Source: an uncultured Clostridia bacterium
GTDB lineage: Bacteria; Bacillota; Clostridia; TANB77; CAG-508
NCBI GenBank assembly: GCA_946529215.1
Contig: CAMMZC010000006.1
Location: 1 to 64,000 of the forward strand
Direction: 5' to 3'
Length of the DNA stretch: 64,000 nt
Shown here one piece after another: positions 7,715-15,696 of this stretch. The position numbers and the translations under genes were made by a program. Every line of letters starts with the position of its first letter. Position 1 is the first letter of the stretch. Below the pieces are notes generated by a model that saw nothing but the letters and a program-made list of their open reading frames with translations, had not been told where the DNA came from and did no database searches.

Positions 7715-9532
7715 TTAAGCCTGTCCTCTTCTTGCCATTCTTTCTCTTTCTTTATTATCTAAAATTTTCTTTCTAAGTCTAATTGATTTTGGAGTAACTT
7801 CAACAAGTTCATCATCTTGAATAAATTCAATTGCTTTTTCTAAAGACATTTGCATTGGTGGAACTAAACGCAAAGCATCATCTGAACCTGAAGCTCTAGT
7901 ATTTGTTAAATGTTTTTCTTTACATACATTAACAGCTAAATCTTCTCCTCTTGAATTTAGTCCAACAATCATTCCTTCATAAACATCTACACCAGGTCCT
8001 ATAAATAAATCACCTTTTTCTTGTGCATTGTATAATCCATAAGTAATTGATTTTCCTGCTTCAAATGCAACAATTGTTCCTCTAACACGTGCCACAACGT
8101 CACCTTTAAATGGCTCATATCCTTTAAACATTGTTGCCATTGTTCCTTCACCTTTTGTATCTGTTAAAAACTCTGTTCTATATCCAATTAATCCTCTTGC
8201 AGGAATATTGAACTCAATTTTTGTGTGTCCTGCTTCTGCTGGTTCCATATTGACCATTTCGCCTTTTCTTCTTCCAAGTTTTTCTATAACTGTTCCTACT
8301 GAATCATCTGGTACATTTACTACTAAAGTCTCAATTGGCTCACATTTAACTCCATCTATTTCTTTTATAATAACTTTTGGACGAGAAACTAGTAATTCAA
8401 ATCCTTCTCTTCTCATTGTTTCAATAAGTACTGCTAAATGAAGCTCTCCTCTTCCTGAAACTTCAAAAGAATCTGGAGTTTCTCCTTCTTTTACTCTTAA
8501 AGAAACATTTCTTTCAAGTTCTTTAAATAATCTATCTCTAATATGACGAGATGTAACAAATTCTCCTTCTTTTCCTGCAAATGGTCCATTGTTAACACTA
8601 AATGTCATAGAAACTGTAGGTTCATCAATATTTACAAATGGAATTTTTTCAATATGTTCTGGATCGCATATTGTATCTCCAATGCTAATATTAGCAAGTC
8701 CTGCAACTTCGATAATATCTCCTGCTTTTGCACTTTCTACTTCAACCTTTTTTAAACCAACATGAGTATAAACTTTAGCTATTTTTCCTGTTTCGTTTTT
8801 ATCTTCTTTACAAATTGTTACATTCATACCAGGTTTAAATTCTCCACGCTCTATTCTTCCTACAGCAATTCTTCCAACATAATCATCATAATCTATGTTA
8901 GAAACAAGCATTTGAGCAGGTCCTTCTTCATCACAATTTGGAGCATCTATTGTTTTTATAATAGTTTCAAAAAGTGGAGTCATATCACTATCTTCATCAG
9001 ACATATTTAATTTAGAAATTCCATTTTTAGCTGAAGCATAAACTACAGGGAAATCTAATTGCTCATCTGTTGCATCAAGCTCTATAAATAGCTCAATTAC
9101 TTCATCTACAACCTTTTCAGGTCTAGCTCCTGGTCTATCTATTTTATTAATTACAACTATTGGTTTTAAATCTAATGCTAATGCCTTTTTCAAAACTTCT
9201 CTTGTTTGAGGCATAGCTCCTTCAAAACTATCTACTAGAAGTAAAACACCATCAACTGTTTTTAAAACTCTTTCTACTTCTCCTCCAAAATCTGCGTGTC
9301 CAGGTGTGTCAACAATGTTTATTTTAATATCGTTGTACATTACAGATGTATTCTTAGAAAGAATTGTGATTCCTCTTTCTTTCTCTAAATCATTTGAGTC
9401 CATTACTCTTTCTTCTACTTGTTCATTTTCTCTAAATACATGACTTTGTTTCAACAAACTGTCAACAAGTGTTGTTTTTCCATGGTCTACGTGTGCAATT
9501 ATTGCTATGTTTCTTATTTTTTTGTTATTCAT
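7715..9532 (-). CDS. typA: ribosome-associated translational GTPase TypA/BipA
   Basis: 605-aa translational GTPase that assists 50S assembly under stress or cold. The G1 motif AHVDHGKTT lies at about residues 14-22, followed by RGITILSKNT (switch I), DTPGHADFGGEVERVL (G3) and NKIDRPGARPEKV (G4). EF-G-like domains II, III and V and the BipA-specific C-terminal domain follow, ending MSLEKAIEFIQDDELVEVTPKSIRLRKKIL. Length matches the family. The ATG follows GAAAGGAAGAAAAAA. A long leader with a hairpin and a strong promoter lies upstream. Confidence 0.97.
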   Translation of the reverse strand: MNNKKIRNIAIIAHVDHGKTTLVDSLLKQSHVFRENEQVEERVMDSNDLEKERGITILSKNTSVMYNDIKINIVDTPGHADFGGEVERVLKTVDGVLLLVDSFEGAMPQTREVLKKALALDLKPIVVINKIDRPGARPEKVVDEVIELFIELDATDEQLDFPVVYASAKNGISKLNMSDEDSDMTPLFETIIKTIDAPNCDEEGPAQMLVSNIDYDDYVGRIAVGRIERGEFKPGMNVTICKEDKNETGKIAKVYTHVGLKKVEVESAKAGDIIEVAGLANISIGDTICDPEHIEKIPFVNIDEPTVSMTFSVNNGPFAGKEGEFVTSRHIRDRLFKELERNVSLRVKEGETPDSFEVSGRGELHLAVLIETMRREGFELLVSRPKVIIKEIDGVKCEPIETLVVNVPDDSVGTVIEKLGRRKGEMVNMEPAEAGHTKIEFNIPARGLIGYRTEFLTDTKGEGTMATMFKGYEPFKGDVVARVRGTIVAFEAGKSITYGLYNAQEKGDLFIGPGVDVYEGMIVGLNSRGEDLAVNVCKEKHLTNTRASGSDDALRLVPPMQMSLEKAIEFIQDDELVEVTPKSIRLRKKILDNKERERMARRGQA

Positions 9533-9550
9533 TTTTTTCTTCCTTTCTTT

Positions 9551-9598
9551 AGGTTACTTTTCAGGTTCTTTTTTGGGACGGAGGAAAAAAGTAACCTT
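9551..9598 (-). promoter_or_regulatory. hairpin in the typA leader
   Basis: On the minus strand AAGGTTACTTTTT (upstream arm) can pair with AAAAGTAACCT near the start codon. The loop carries CCTCCGTCCC, an anti-Shine-Dalgarno-like CCTCC sequence about 50 nt before the ATG. This could modulate access to the GAAAGGAAG ribosome binding site, but regulation is not shown. Confidence 0.4.
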
Positions 9599-9647
9599 AC
9601 TTAATATTTCTTTTTATTCCTTATTTTCCCTTAAAATTCACCTACCT

Positions 9648-9677
9648 ATTATATCACAAAAAAAGTTATTTTGTCAA
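9648..9677 (-). promoter_or_regulatory. strong sigma-A promoter of the typA operon
   Basis: Consensus TTGACA, 18-nt spacer, consensus TATAAT with TGA just upstream (extended -10). It lies about 115 bp before the typA ATG. Confidence 0.85.
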
Positions 9678-9726
9678 CAAGTAATATTGTAAATTTACAT
9701 AATTTTTCTTCTTTTTGTAAACTGCT

Positions 9727-9762
9727 AAAAAGCCTTTATACATAACTGTACAAAGGCTTTTA
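9727..9762. terminator. intrinsic terminator downstream of the 118-aa gene
   Basis: 10-bp stem AAAGCCTTT(A)/AAAGGCTTTT around a 14-nt loop. In the minus direction it is followed by TTTTTAG and lies just after the gene ending at 9785. Confidence 0.75.
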
Positions 9763-9784
9763 TTTATATATACTTTTTTTATTT

Positions 9785-10129
9785 TTATAATCTCTTTTTT
9801 TTAAAAATACTATCTGGATTATATTTTTCTTTAAGTTCGTTTTGATACTTAAATTCATTTTCTATTAAAATATCATTTAATATTTTTCTTTCATCATCAT
9901 TACATATATAATTTCTGTACAATACAGTTAAAATCTCTTTAGTCTTTTGGTATAAATCTTGTTTTTCTATAGGTAAAGTAATATCTATTTTCCAATTATA
10001 ATCTTTAGCTTTATTTGATTCAATATAATTAATTAATTGCTTCGGTATTCTTTCTTTTAAATCATTTTTATAATAATTTAAAATTTCACTTACTTGATAT
10101 AGTGCTTTTGAAAATTGTATATCTTGCAT
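9785..10129 (-). CDS. unknown 114-aa protein
   Basis: Small, highly charged, probably helical protein beginning MQDIQFSKALYQVSEILNYY; no motif recognised. The start is the ATG at 10129, six bases after GGAGG. A longer frame begins at a TTG overlapping that ribosome binding site and is rejected. It lies 16 bp downstream of the 260-aa unknown gene and is presumably co-transcribed with it from the promoter at 10963. A region near residues 60-100 (KTKEILTVLYRNYICNDDERK) could be a protein-binding helix pair. Function unknown. Confidence 0.75.
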   Translation of the reverse strand: MQDIQFSKALYQVSEILNYYKNDLKERIPKQLINYIESNKAKDYNWKIDITLPIEKQDLYQKTKEILTVLYRNYICNDDERKILNDILIENEFKYQNELKEKYNPDSIFKKKRL

Positions 10130-10145
10130 ATTTTCCTCCAATTAT

Positions 10146-10928
10146 TTATTTTTGCTGTTCTCCACAATCTCTATTTGGATAAATACTACCTTCTAATAAT
10201 TTGTTTACTGTTTCAATTGCTACTGCTCTTTGTTTTTTTGCAAATTGTATAATTTCTTCTATTATATCACCTTGTATTTTTCCTATTCCATAACTATATG
10301 CATATTTTGCTAATTTTTTTATGGTCTCTTTTTCTTTATAAGATAATTCACTATTTGATATTCCTCTAAAATTATATATTATTTCAATATTAGCTATTTG
10401 TTGAGCATTTTTATATTTCTCCACTAATTTAACAATATTTCTAGCCTCTATACTATAAATGCCGTCACTTTCATTAGAATAGTCCTTTTTTTCAGATAGA
10501 GTTTTCATTTCTTCATAAAATGGTCTTAAAATATTGATAATATATCCTCTAATTAGATATTCTTTTTCCTCTTCAGAAATTTCTATATTATTATCTGTTG
10601 GTTTACAATTATATATAGAATGTATTATGGTAAGATCTATTGGAGCAGTAGCACGCATACATTCTAGGATTAATTGCATTATTGTATCAGAGTATTCTGC
10701 TTTTTTTAGCATATTATGCAATACTTCGCTTGGGTAACCAATGCCTGAATAGCCAGCAAAATAGGCTTCTATAAATTGTTCAGTTAATTCTACTCCTTGT
10801 TTAAATTTTTCTGAATCTACTATATATCCTTTTCCATTTCTTATTAATATTCCTTTACTTCCAATGATAATTTGATATTTGTTTTCATCTAGATTAGCTG
10901 ATATTAGATTATCTATATTTCGTTGCAT
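10146..10928 (-). CDS. unknown 260-aa cytoplasmic protein
   Basis: Soluble protein that I do not recognise. Its N-terminus (QIIIGSKGILIRNGKGYIVD) looks like a short beta-hairpin domain. The middle and C-terminal parts are helical and charged. No signal peptide or membrane segment is seen. The ATG follows AGGAGGATATT. It is the first gene of a two-gene operon with a consensus promoter and a terminator at 9727. Such compact operons with strong promoters are usually housekeeping-like, but no function can be assigned. Confidence 0.75.
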   Translation of the reverse strand: MQRNIDNLISANLDENKYQIIIGSKGILIRNGKGYIVDSEKFKQGVELTEQFIEAYFAGYSGIGYPSEVLHNMLKKAEYSDTIMQLILECMRATAPIDLTIIHSIYNCKPTDNNIEISEEEKEYLIRGYIINILRPFYEEMKTLSEKKDYSNESDGIYSIEARNIVKLVEKYKNAQQIANIEIIYNFRGISNSELSYKEKETIKKLAKYAYSYGIGKIQGDIIEEIIQFAKKQRAVAIETVNKLLEGSIYPNRDCGEQQK

Positions 10929-10962
10929 AATATCCTCCTACTTTTTTATATTTGTTTTTCGT

Positions 10963-10991
10963 ATTATATCATTTTATGTATACTTTGTCAA
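10963..10991 (-). promoter_or_regulatory. consensus promoter of the two-gene unknown operon
   Basis: TTGACA, 17-nt spacer, TATAAT with TGA just upstream, reading leftwards into the gene starting at 10928. Confidence 0.85.
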
Positions 10992-11087
10992 TTATTTCGT
11001 TACAATTTAAGTATTTTTACAATATTTACATGGAATATATATCTTTCTATTCTATTAATATTATTAAAAATATGTCCACAAAATCCC

Positions 11088-11116
11088 TTGACTTTTTTTA
11101 TAAAGAATAATATACT
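11088..11116 (+). promoter_or_regulatory. promoter of the porGDAB operon
   Basis: TTGACT, 17-nt spacer, TATACT, located 38 bp before the porG start codon. No terminator is seen between here and porB. Confidence 0.8.
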
Positions 11117-11154
11117 TTTAGTATAAATTTTTAAACAAAGGAGGCCAATTTATT

Positions 11155-11733
11155 ATGAGCAACTTAATAGAGATAAGATGGCATGGTAGAGGCGGTCAAG
11201 GTGCTAAAACTGCTTCATTATTATTAGCAGATGCAGCATTTAACACAGGAAAATATATTCAAGGATTTCCTGAATATGGACCTGAAAGAATGGGTGCACC
11301 AATTACAGCATACAACCGTATTAGTGATGAGCCTATTACAATTCACAGCAACATTTATGAACCAGATTTCGTAGTTGTAGTAGATGACACATTATTAGAA
11401 TCTGTTGATGTTACAGCAGGTTTAAAAAACACAGGTGCTATAGTTATAAACACCACAAAATCTGCAGATTATTTAAAATCTGTACTTAAAGGATATTCTG
11501 GAGAAATTTACACAATTGATGCAAGAAAAATATCTATGGAAACTTTAGGAAAATATTTTCCAAATACTCCTATGCTTGCAGCTATTGTAAAAGTTAGTGG
11601 AATTATGTCTGATGAAGATTTTGTAAAAGATATGGAAGGTTCATTTAAGCATAAATTTGCTAAAAAGCCAGAAGTTATTGACGGAAATATGAAAGCTATT
11701 GAACTTGCTTTGCAAGAAGTAAAAAAGATATAA
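11155..11733 (+). CDS. porG: 2-oxoacid:ferredoxin oxidoreductase, gamma subunit
   Basis: Catalytic gamma subunit of the four-subunit pyruvate/2-oxoacid:ferredoxin oxidoreductase, which decarboxylates a 2-oxoacid with CoA and reduces ferredoxin. The 192-aa product shows the family start IRWHGRGGQGAKTASLLLADAA and GFPEYGPERMGAPITAYNRISDEPI. The ATG follows AAAGGAGGCCAATTTATT. It is first of four collinear genes (G-D-A-B), the order known from Thermotoga and archaea. Pyruvate is the most likely substrate, but branched-chain oxoacid relatives (VOR) look alike and cannot be excluded. Confidence 0.93.
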   Translation: MSNLIEIRWHGRGGQGAKTASLLLADAAFNTGKYIQGFPEYGPERMGAPITAYNRISDEPITIHSNIYEPDFVVVVDDTLLESVDVTAGLKNTGAIVINTTKSADYLKSVLKGYSGEIYTIDARKISMETLGKYFPNTPMLAAIVKVSGIMSDEDFVKDMEGSFKHKFAKKPEVIDGNMKAIELALQEVKKI

Positions 11734-11736
11734 TTT

Positions 11737-11857
11737 AGATTCATCAAAAACAAGTATTGCTAGGCAAAATTTTGAGAAAAAAGCGGAATGTACTTTGTGT
11801 ACATGAGCATTTTTGAACAAAATTTTAACAACGCAAGACGACGTTTTTCATGAATCT
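11737..11857. repeat. intergenic hairpin repeat, copy 1 (porG-porD)
   Basis: 121-nt element filling almost the whole gap. Outer arms AGATTCAT/ATGAATCT continue into CAAAAAC/GTTTTTC. Further in are GTATTGC/GCAAGAC, AAAATTTTG/CAAAATTTT, and a tip ATGTAC/GTACAT with a 5-nt loop. The whole folds as one long imperfect hairpin. Two more copies follow in the next two gaps. Confidence 0.85.
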
Positions 11858-11876
11858 TAAAGAAAGGATGATGAGA

Positions 11877-12161
11877 ATGTCTGAAATAAATGCAACTACA
11901 CCAATGAACGAAATGACAATTGGTGGGAATATTTATGAAGCAGGAAATGCCAGAAACTTTAAAACTGGTGATTGGAGAAGTATTAAGCCTGTATATATAG
12001 AAGAAAAATGTAAACAATGTGGACTTTGCTTCCCTGTTTGTCCAGATAATGCAATTCCTGTAAATAAAGAATTAAAAAGAGAAGATTTTAATTATGATTA
12101 TTGCAAAGGTTGCGGAGTTTGTGCTAAGGTATGCCCTTTTGCTGCAATAATTATGGAATAA
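11877..12161 (+). CDS. porD: 2-oxoacid:ferredoxin oxidoreductase, delta (ferredoxin-like) subunit
   Basis: Electron-transfer subunit with two [4Fe-4S] clusters. The 94-aa product carries CKQCGLCFPVCPDNAIP and CKGCGVCAKVCPFAAI, two complete CxxCxxCxxxCP sets. The N-terminal WRSIKPVYIEEK segment is typical of PorD/VorD. The start is the ATG at 11877, nine bases after AAAGG. A longer frame opens at 11850 inside the repeat element, with no ribosome binding site. It lies between porG and porA, separated from each by a copy of the hairpin repeat. Confidence 0.94.
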   Translation: MSEINATTPMNEMTIGGNIYEAGNARNFKTGDWRSIKPVYIEEKCKQCGLCFPVCPDNAIPVNKELKREDFNYDYCKGCGVCAKVCPFAAIIME

Positions 12162-12166
12162 TAATT

Positions 12167-12289
12167 AGAATTTATCAAAAACAAGTATTGCTAGGCAAAA
12201 TTTTGAGAAAAAAACTGAGCATACTTTGTGCATGTGAGCATTTTTGAACAAAATTTTAACAACGCAAGACGAAGTTTTTCATAAATTCT
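12167..12289. repeat. intergenic hairpin repeat, copy 2 (porD-porA)
   Basis: 123 nt. Outer arms AGAATTTAT/ATAAATTCT differ in sequence from copy 1 yet still pair. Shared blocks CAAAAACAAGTATTGCTAGG and AACGCAAGACGAAGTTTTTC are kept. The tip is less regular than in copies 1 and 3. Confidence 0.85.
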
Positions 12290-12316
12290 ACAAAAAGAGA
12301 AAGGATGATAAAAATT

Positions 12317-13498
12317 ATGAGTATAAGAGAAAGATTAAGTGGTAATGAAGCATCAGCTACAGCAATGAAACAAATAAATCCAGATGTTGTTGCTGCCTTC
12401 CCTATTACCCCATCTACAGAAATTCCTCAATATTTTTCAACATTTGTTTCAAATGGAACTGTAGATACTGAATTTGTTGCAGTTGAATCTGAACATAGTG
12501 CTATGTCAGCTTGTATTGGAGCTGAAGCTGCAGGTTCACGTGCTATGACCGCAACATCTGCAAATGGTTTGTCTTTAATGTGGGAAATGATATATATAGC
12601 TTCAAGCTTAAGACTACCTATAGTTATGTCACTTGTAAATAGAGCTGTTTCAGGACCTTTAAACATACATAATGACCATTCAGATGCAATGGGAGTTAGA
12701 GACGCTGGATGGATAATGATGTTTTCCGAAAACAATCAAGAAGCTTACGACAATTTACTTATGGCTCACAGAATTGCCGAACACAAAGATGTTATGCTTC
12801 CATTAATGGTTTGCCAAGATGGATTTATTACATCTCATTCAATTGAAAATATTATGCTTGAAGAAGATTCAGAAGTTAAAAAATTTGTTGGAACATATAA
12901 ACCAGAACATTACTTATTAAATAGAAATGAACCAATTGCTGTTGGTCCACTAGATGTTCAACCATATTTATTTGAGCATAAAGCTCAACAAGCAGACGCA
13001 ATGCGAGCTTCAAAACAAGTAATTTTAGATGTTGCTAAAGACTTCGAAGCTTGGACAGGAAGAAAATATGGATTATTTGAAGAATATAAACTAGATGACG
13101 CAGAACTTGCTATAGTTTGCGTAAACTCTACAGCTGGTACAACAAAATTTGTTGTAGATAAACTTCGCGAACAAGGAGTAAAAGCTGGTCTTTTAAAACT
13201 TAGAGTTTACAGACCATTCCCTGGTGAAGAAATTTCTAAAGCTTTAGCTCATGTTAAGGCAGTTGCTGTTTTAGACAAATCTGATTCTTTAAATTCAGCA
13301 GGTGGAGCTATATTTACAGATATTACTTCAAGTTTCCAAGTTCACAAAGTAAATGTTCCAACTATTAACTACATTTATGGAATTGGTGGACGTGATACTA
13401 AAGCTGATGATATAGAATCTGTATACAAAGACTTAGAATATGTTGCAAAAACAGGAGATTTAGGAATTCCATACAGATATTTAGGATTAAGAAGATAA
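12317..13498 (+). CDS. porA: 2-oxoacid:ferredoxin oxidoreductase, alpha subunit
   Basis: Alpha subunit carrying the pyrimidine-binding TPP fold and domain II of the ferredoxin oxidoreductase. It is 393 aa, beginning MSIRERLSGNEASATAMKQINPDVVAAFPITPSTEI. It contains the conserved VESEHSAMSACIGAEAAGSRAMTATSANGL segment and SLVNRAVSGPLNIHNDHSD. The C-terminal region is KVNVPTINYIYGIGGRDTK. The ATG at 12317 sits 12 nt after AAAGG; the ATG at 12305 abuts that box and is rejected. The PITPSTEIPQ signature is that of PorA/VorA. It acts with porG, porD and porB in the same operon. Confidence 0.95.
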   Translation: MSIRERLSGNEASATAMKQINPDVVAAFPITPSTEIPQYFSTFVSNGTVDTEFVAVESEHSAMSACIGAEAAGSRAMTATSANGLSLMWEMIYIASSLRLPIVMSLVNRAVSGPLNIHNDHSDAMGVRDAGWIMMFSENNQEAYDNLLMAHRIAEHKDVMLPLMVCQDGFITSHSIENIMLEEDSEVKKFVGTYKPEHYLLNRNEPIAVGPLDVQPYLFEHKAQQADAMRASKQVILDVAKDFEAWTGRKYGLFEEYKLDDAELAIVCVNSTAGTTKFVVDKLREQGVKAGLLKLRVYRPFPGEEISKALAHVKAVAVLDKSDSLNSAGGAIFTDITSSFQVHKVNVPTINYIYGIGGRDTKADDIESVYKDLEYVAKTGDLGIPYRYLGLRR

Positions 13499-13523
13499 AT
13501 TTAAACGATAAATTAAAACTATG

Positions 13524-13646
13524 CAAATCAATCAAAAACGAGTATTACTAGGCAAAATTTTCTTTAAAAACCGGAGTGTACGAGTTGTACATGAGGATTT
13601 TTAAAGAAAATTTAAACGAAGTAAGACGAAGTTTTTCATTGATTTG
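13524..13646. repeat. intergenic hairpin repeat, copy 3 (porA-porB)
   Basis: 123 nt. Outer arms CAAATCAAT/ATTGATTTG are again different but complementary. The inner pair GTATTAC/GTAAGAC has a compensatory change relative to copy 1, and the central arms AAATTTTCTTTAAAAA and TTTTTAAAGAAAATTT are perfect complements. The tip TGTAC/GTACA encloses GAGTT. This is the best-paired copy. Confidence 0.88.
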
Positions 13647-13668
13647 GTGAAAAAAGGAGGAAAATATA

Positions 13669-14622
13669 ATGGCATATAATATGAAAGAAATAGTAGCAAC
13701 TAAAAGACCTCACTTTACAGAAGGTCATAGAATGTGTGCTGGATGTGGTGCACCAGTAGTTGCAAGACATATTATGAGAGCTTTAAAAGAAGAAGATACA
13801 GCAGTTGTATGTTCTGCAACAGGATGTATGGAAGTTTCTACATTTATTTATCCATACACATCTTGGGAGGATTCTTTTATACACACAGCTTTTGAATGTG
13901 CAGGCTCTACCCTATCTGGTGTTGAAGCAGCATACAAATCACTAAAAAAACAAGGAAAATTACCAGAAGATCAACATACAAAATTTATTGCATTTGGTGG
14001 AGATGGTGGAACTTATGATATAGGTTTACAAGCTCTTTCTGGAGCTATGGAAAGAGGTCATGATTTAACTTATGTATGTTATGATAATGGAGCATATATG
14101 AATACAGGTATTCAACGTTCTTCTGCAACTCCTAGATTTGCAGATACAACTACAACACCTGCAGGAAAAGTAATTCCTGGAAAAATGCAAAATAGAAAAG
14201 ATTTAGCTTTAATTATGGCAAATCATCATTTACCTTATGTTGCACAAACTCTTGCAATGGGAGATTTTAAAGATTTATATGAAAAAGCTGAAAAAGCAAT
14301 TTATACAGAAGGCCCAACATTCTTAAATGTTTTGGCTCCATGTCCACGTGGTTGGGGATATTCTACAGATGAACTTATGAATATTAATAAGCTTGCAGCT
14401 CAAACATGCTATTGGCCAATGTATGAAGTTGTAGATGGAAAATATCATATAACATATAAACCTGCTAAAAAGCTTCCTATTGAAGAATTTTTAAAAACTC
14501 AAAAGAGATTTAGACATATGTTTAAAGAAGGAAATGAGTGGATGATAGAAGAATTCCAAAAAGAAGTTGACAGACGTTGGCAAGAATTATTGGATTTAGA
14601 AGAAATGACAAATAAACAATAA
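13669..14622 (+). CDS. porB: 2-oxoacid:ferredoxin oxidoreductase, beta subunit (TPP-binding)
   Basis: Beta subunit, binding the pyrophosphate of TPP and a proximal [4Fe-4S] cluster. It is 317 aa. HRMCAGCGAPVVARHI supplies two cluster cysteines, and AVVCSATGCMEVST a further one. GGDGGTYDIGLQALSGAMERG followed by YDNGAYMNTGIQRSSATP is the GDG...N thiamine motif. APCPRGWGYS supplies the last cluster cysteine. The ATG follows AAAGGAGGAAAATATA. It is last of the four por genes. Confidence 0.95.
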   Translation: MAYNMKEIVATKRPHFTEGHRMCAGCGAPVVARHIMRALKEEDTAVVCSATGCMEVSTFIYPYTSWEDSFIHTAFECAGSTLSGVEAAYKSLKKQGKLPEDQHTKFIAFGGDGGTYDIGLQALSGAMERGHDLTYVCYDNGAYMNTGIQRSSATPRFADTTTTPAGKVIPGKMQNRKDLALIMANHHLPYVAQTLAMGDFKDLYEKAEKAIYTEGPTFLNVLAPCPRGWGYSTDELMNINKLAAQTCYWPMYEVVDGKYHITYKPAKKLPIEEFLKTQKRFRHMFKEGNEWMIEEFQKEVDRRWQELLDLEEMTNKQ

Positions 14623-14649
14623 AGACAAATATTTTATGAGGTGAAACAA

Positions 14650-15618
14650 ATGATATATTTTTATAACATATTTTCTGATGATAAAGATGAAATAATAGAG
14701 CAAGAAAAAGATTTACTTAATAATAATTTAAATAATCAAAATAAACTAAAAGATATCATTTTAAGTTATATTAAAAATTTCGTAAAATTAAGTAGTACTG
14801 ATTCAAATTCTGCTAGTACTTTATTAGATATTTTAGAAAGCTTAAAACTTTCTTTAGAATGTTGTGACAAAAATATTACATATCTAAACAGTATTGTTCA
14901 AAATTTTGATGAAGTAATAGAAGCTATAAAATCAAAATCAGAAAATCTTAATACTATTGCAGATAACTTTAACAAAAAATATCTTGAATTTAGTAAATTG
15001 ATATTAGATAATACAAATAAAATAGAAGATTGTATTTTAAAAGTTTCTGATGTTCCTAAACTTACAATAAATACTGTAATTGATAATGATAATGATAATG
15101 AAAATATAGAACAAAATACTGAACCATTAGCAACAAAAAATCAAAGTGGTGAAGTACCTAAAGTAGAATCAAATATTGAAAATAATAACTATCAAGAAAA
15201 TACTCTTACTATTTCAGAATCTACTGGAAAAGTTACTTTACCATACACATTATCGGATCTAGACGAAATCTTTAATAATAATCCAAGTAAATATAATTCA
15301 ATTGATGGAGTTATTCATAAGAAATATACTTTACCTCTATCAATGTATAAAAGCCCAATAATTTCTAGATTTAAAGAAACTTTTAAACTAATGAAAGATA
15401 AAGAAAGAAGTTCTCTTTCAGATGCTGTTTCTCTTGGATTTGAATTAATGTTTAGAAGTGATATACATCCAGCAATAATAACTGCTTGTAATTCATTAGA
15501 CGAATTAGATGCATATTTAGACTATCTAGATAGCGATGGAAAAATGGACTTTAATTGTTTTAAAATAATCTTTGATTTCAAACCTCTATCAGTAAAAAAA
15601 AGAAAAAATATTTTTTAA
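14650..15618 (+). CDS. unknown coiled-coil protein, paralogue of the gene at 27548
   Basis: 322-aa acidic protein. The first half is probably coiled coil or helical and rich in N, D, K and S. Residues about 195-310 form a conserved C-terminal domain (KVTLPYTLSDLDEIFNNNP, then KKYTLPLSMYKSPIISRFKE, DKERSSLSDAVSLGFELMF, then IITACNSLDELDAYLDYL). The gene at 27548 has the same domain in the same place with clear residue-by-residue similarity. The two genes sit at the two ends of the SipW/TasA locus. No catalytic motif, signal or membrane segment is seen. ATG 14650 follows GAGGTGAAACAA, and a GTG at 14641 overlaps that site. Function unknown. Confidence 0.8.
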   Translation: MIYFYNIFSDDKDEIIEQEKDLLNNNLNNQNKLKDIILSYIKNFVKLSSTDSNSASTLLDILESLKLSLECCDKNITYLNSIVQNFDEVIEAIKSKSENLNTIADNFNKKYLEFSKLILDNTNKIEDCILKVSDVPKLTINTVIDNDNDNENIEQNTEPLATKNQSGEVPKVESNIENNNYQENTLTISESTGKVTLPYTLSDLDEIFNNNPSKYNSIDGVIHKKYTLPLSMYKSPIISRFKETFKLMKDKERSSLSDAVSLGFELMFRSDIHPAIITACNSLDELDAYLDYLDSDGKMDFNCFKIIFDFKPLSVKKRKNIF

Positions 15619-15667
15619 AAATATAATTCAGTCACATCAATGGAAAGGCTTACTTTCCTATTATAAA

Positions 15668-15696
15668 AATAAACCCAATTAATAATTGGGTTTATT
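15668..15696. terminator. bidirectional terminator at the 3' end of the SipW/TasA locus
   Basis: Perfect 13-bp stem AATAAACCCAATT/AATTGGGTTTATT with a 3-nt loop. It lies between the convergent genes ending at 15618 and 15692 and overlaps the last stop codon of the latter. Confidence 0.88.

Noticed and set aside
11760..12017. Minus-strand frame over the first hairpin repeat and porD
   Set aside because: Antisense to porD and the palindromic element; no homology or start signals.
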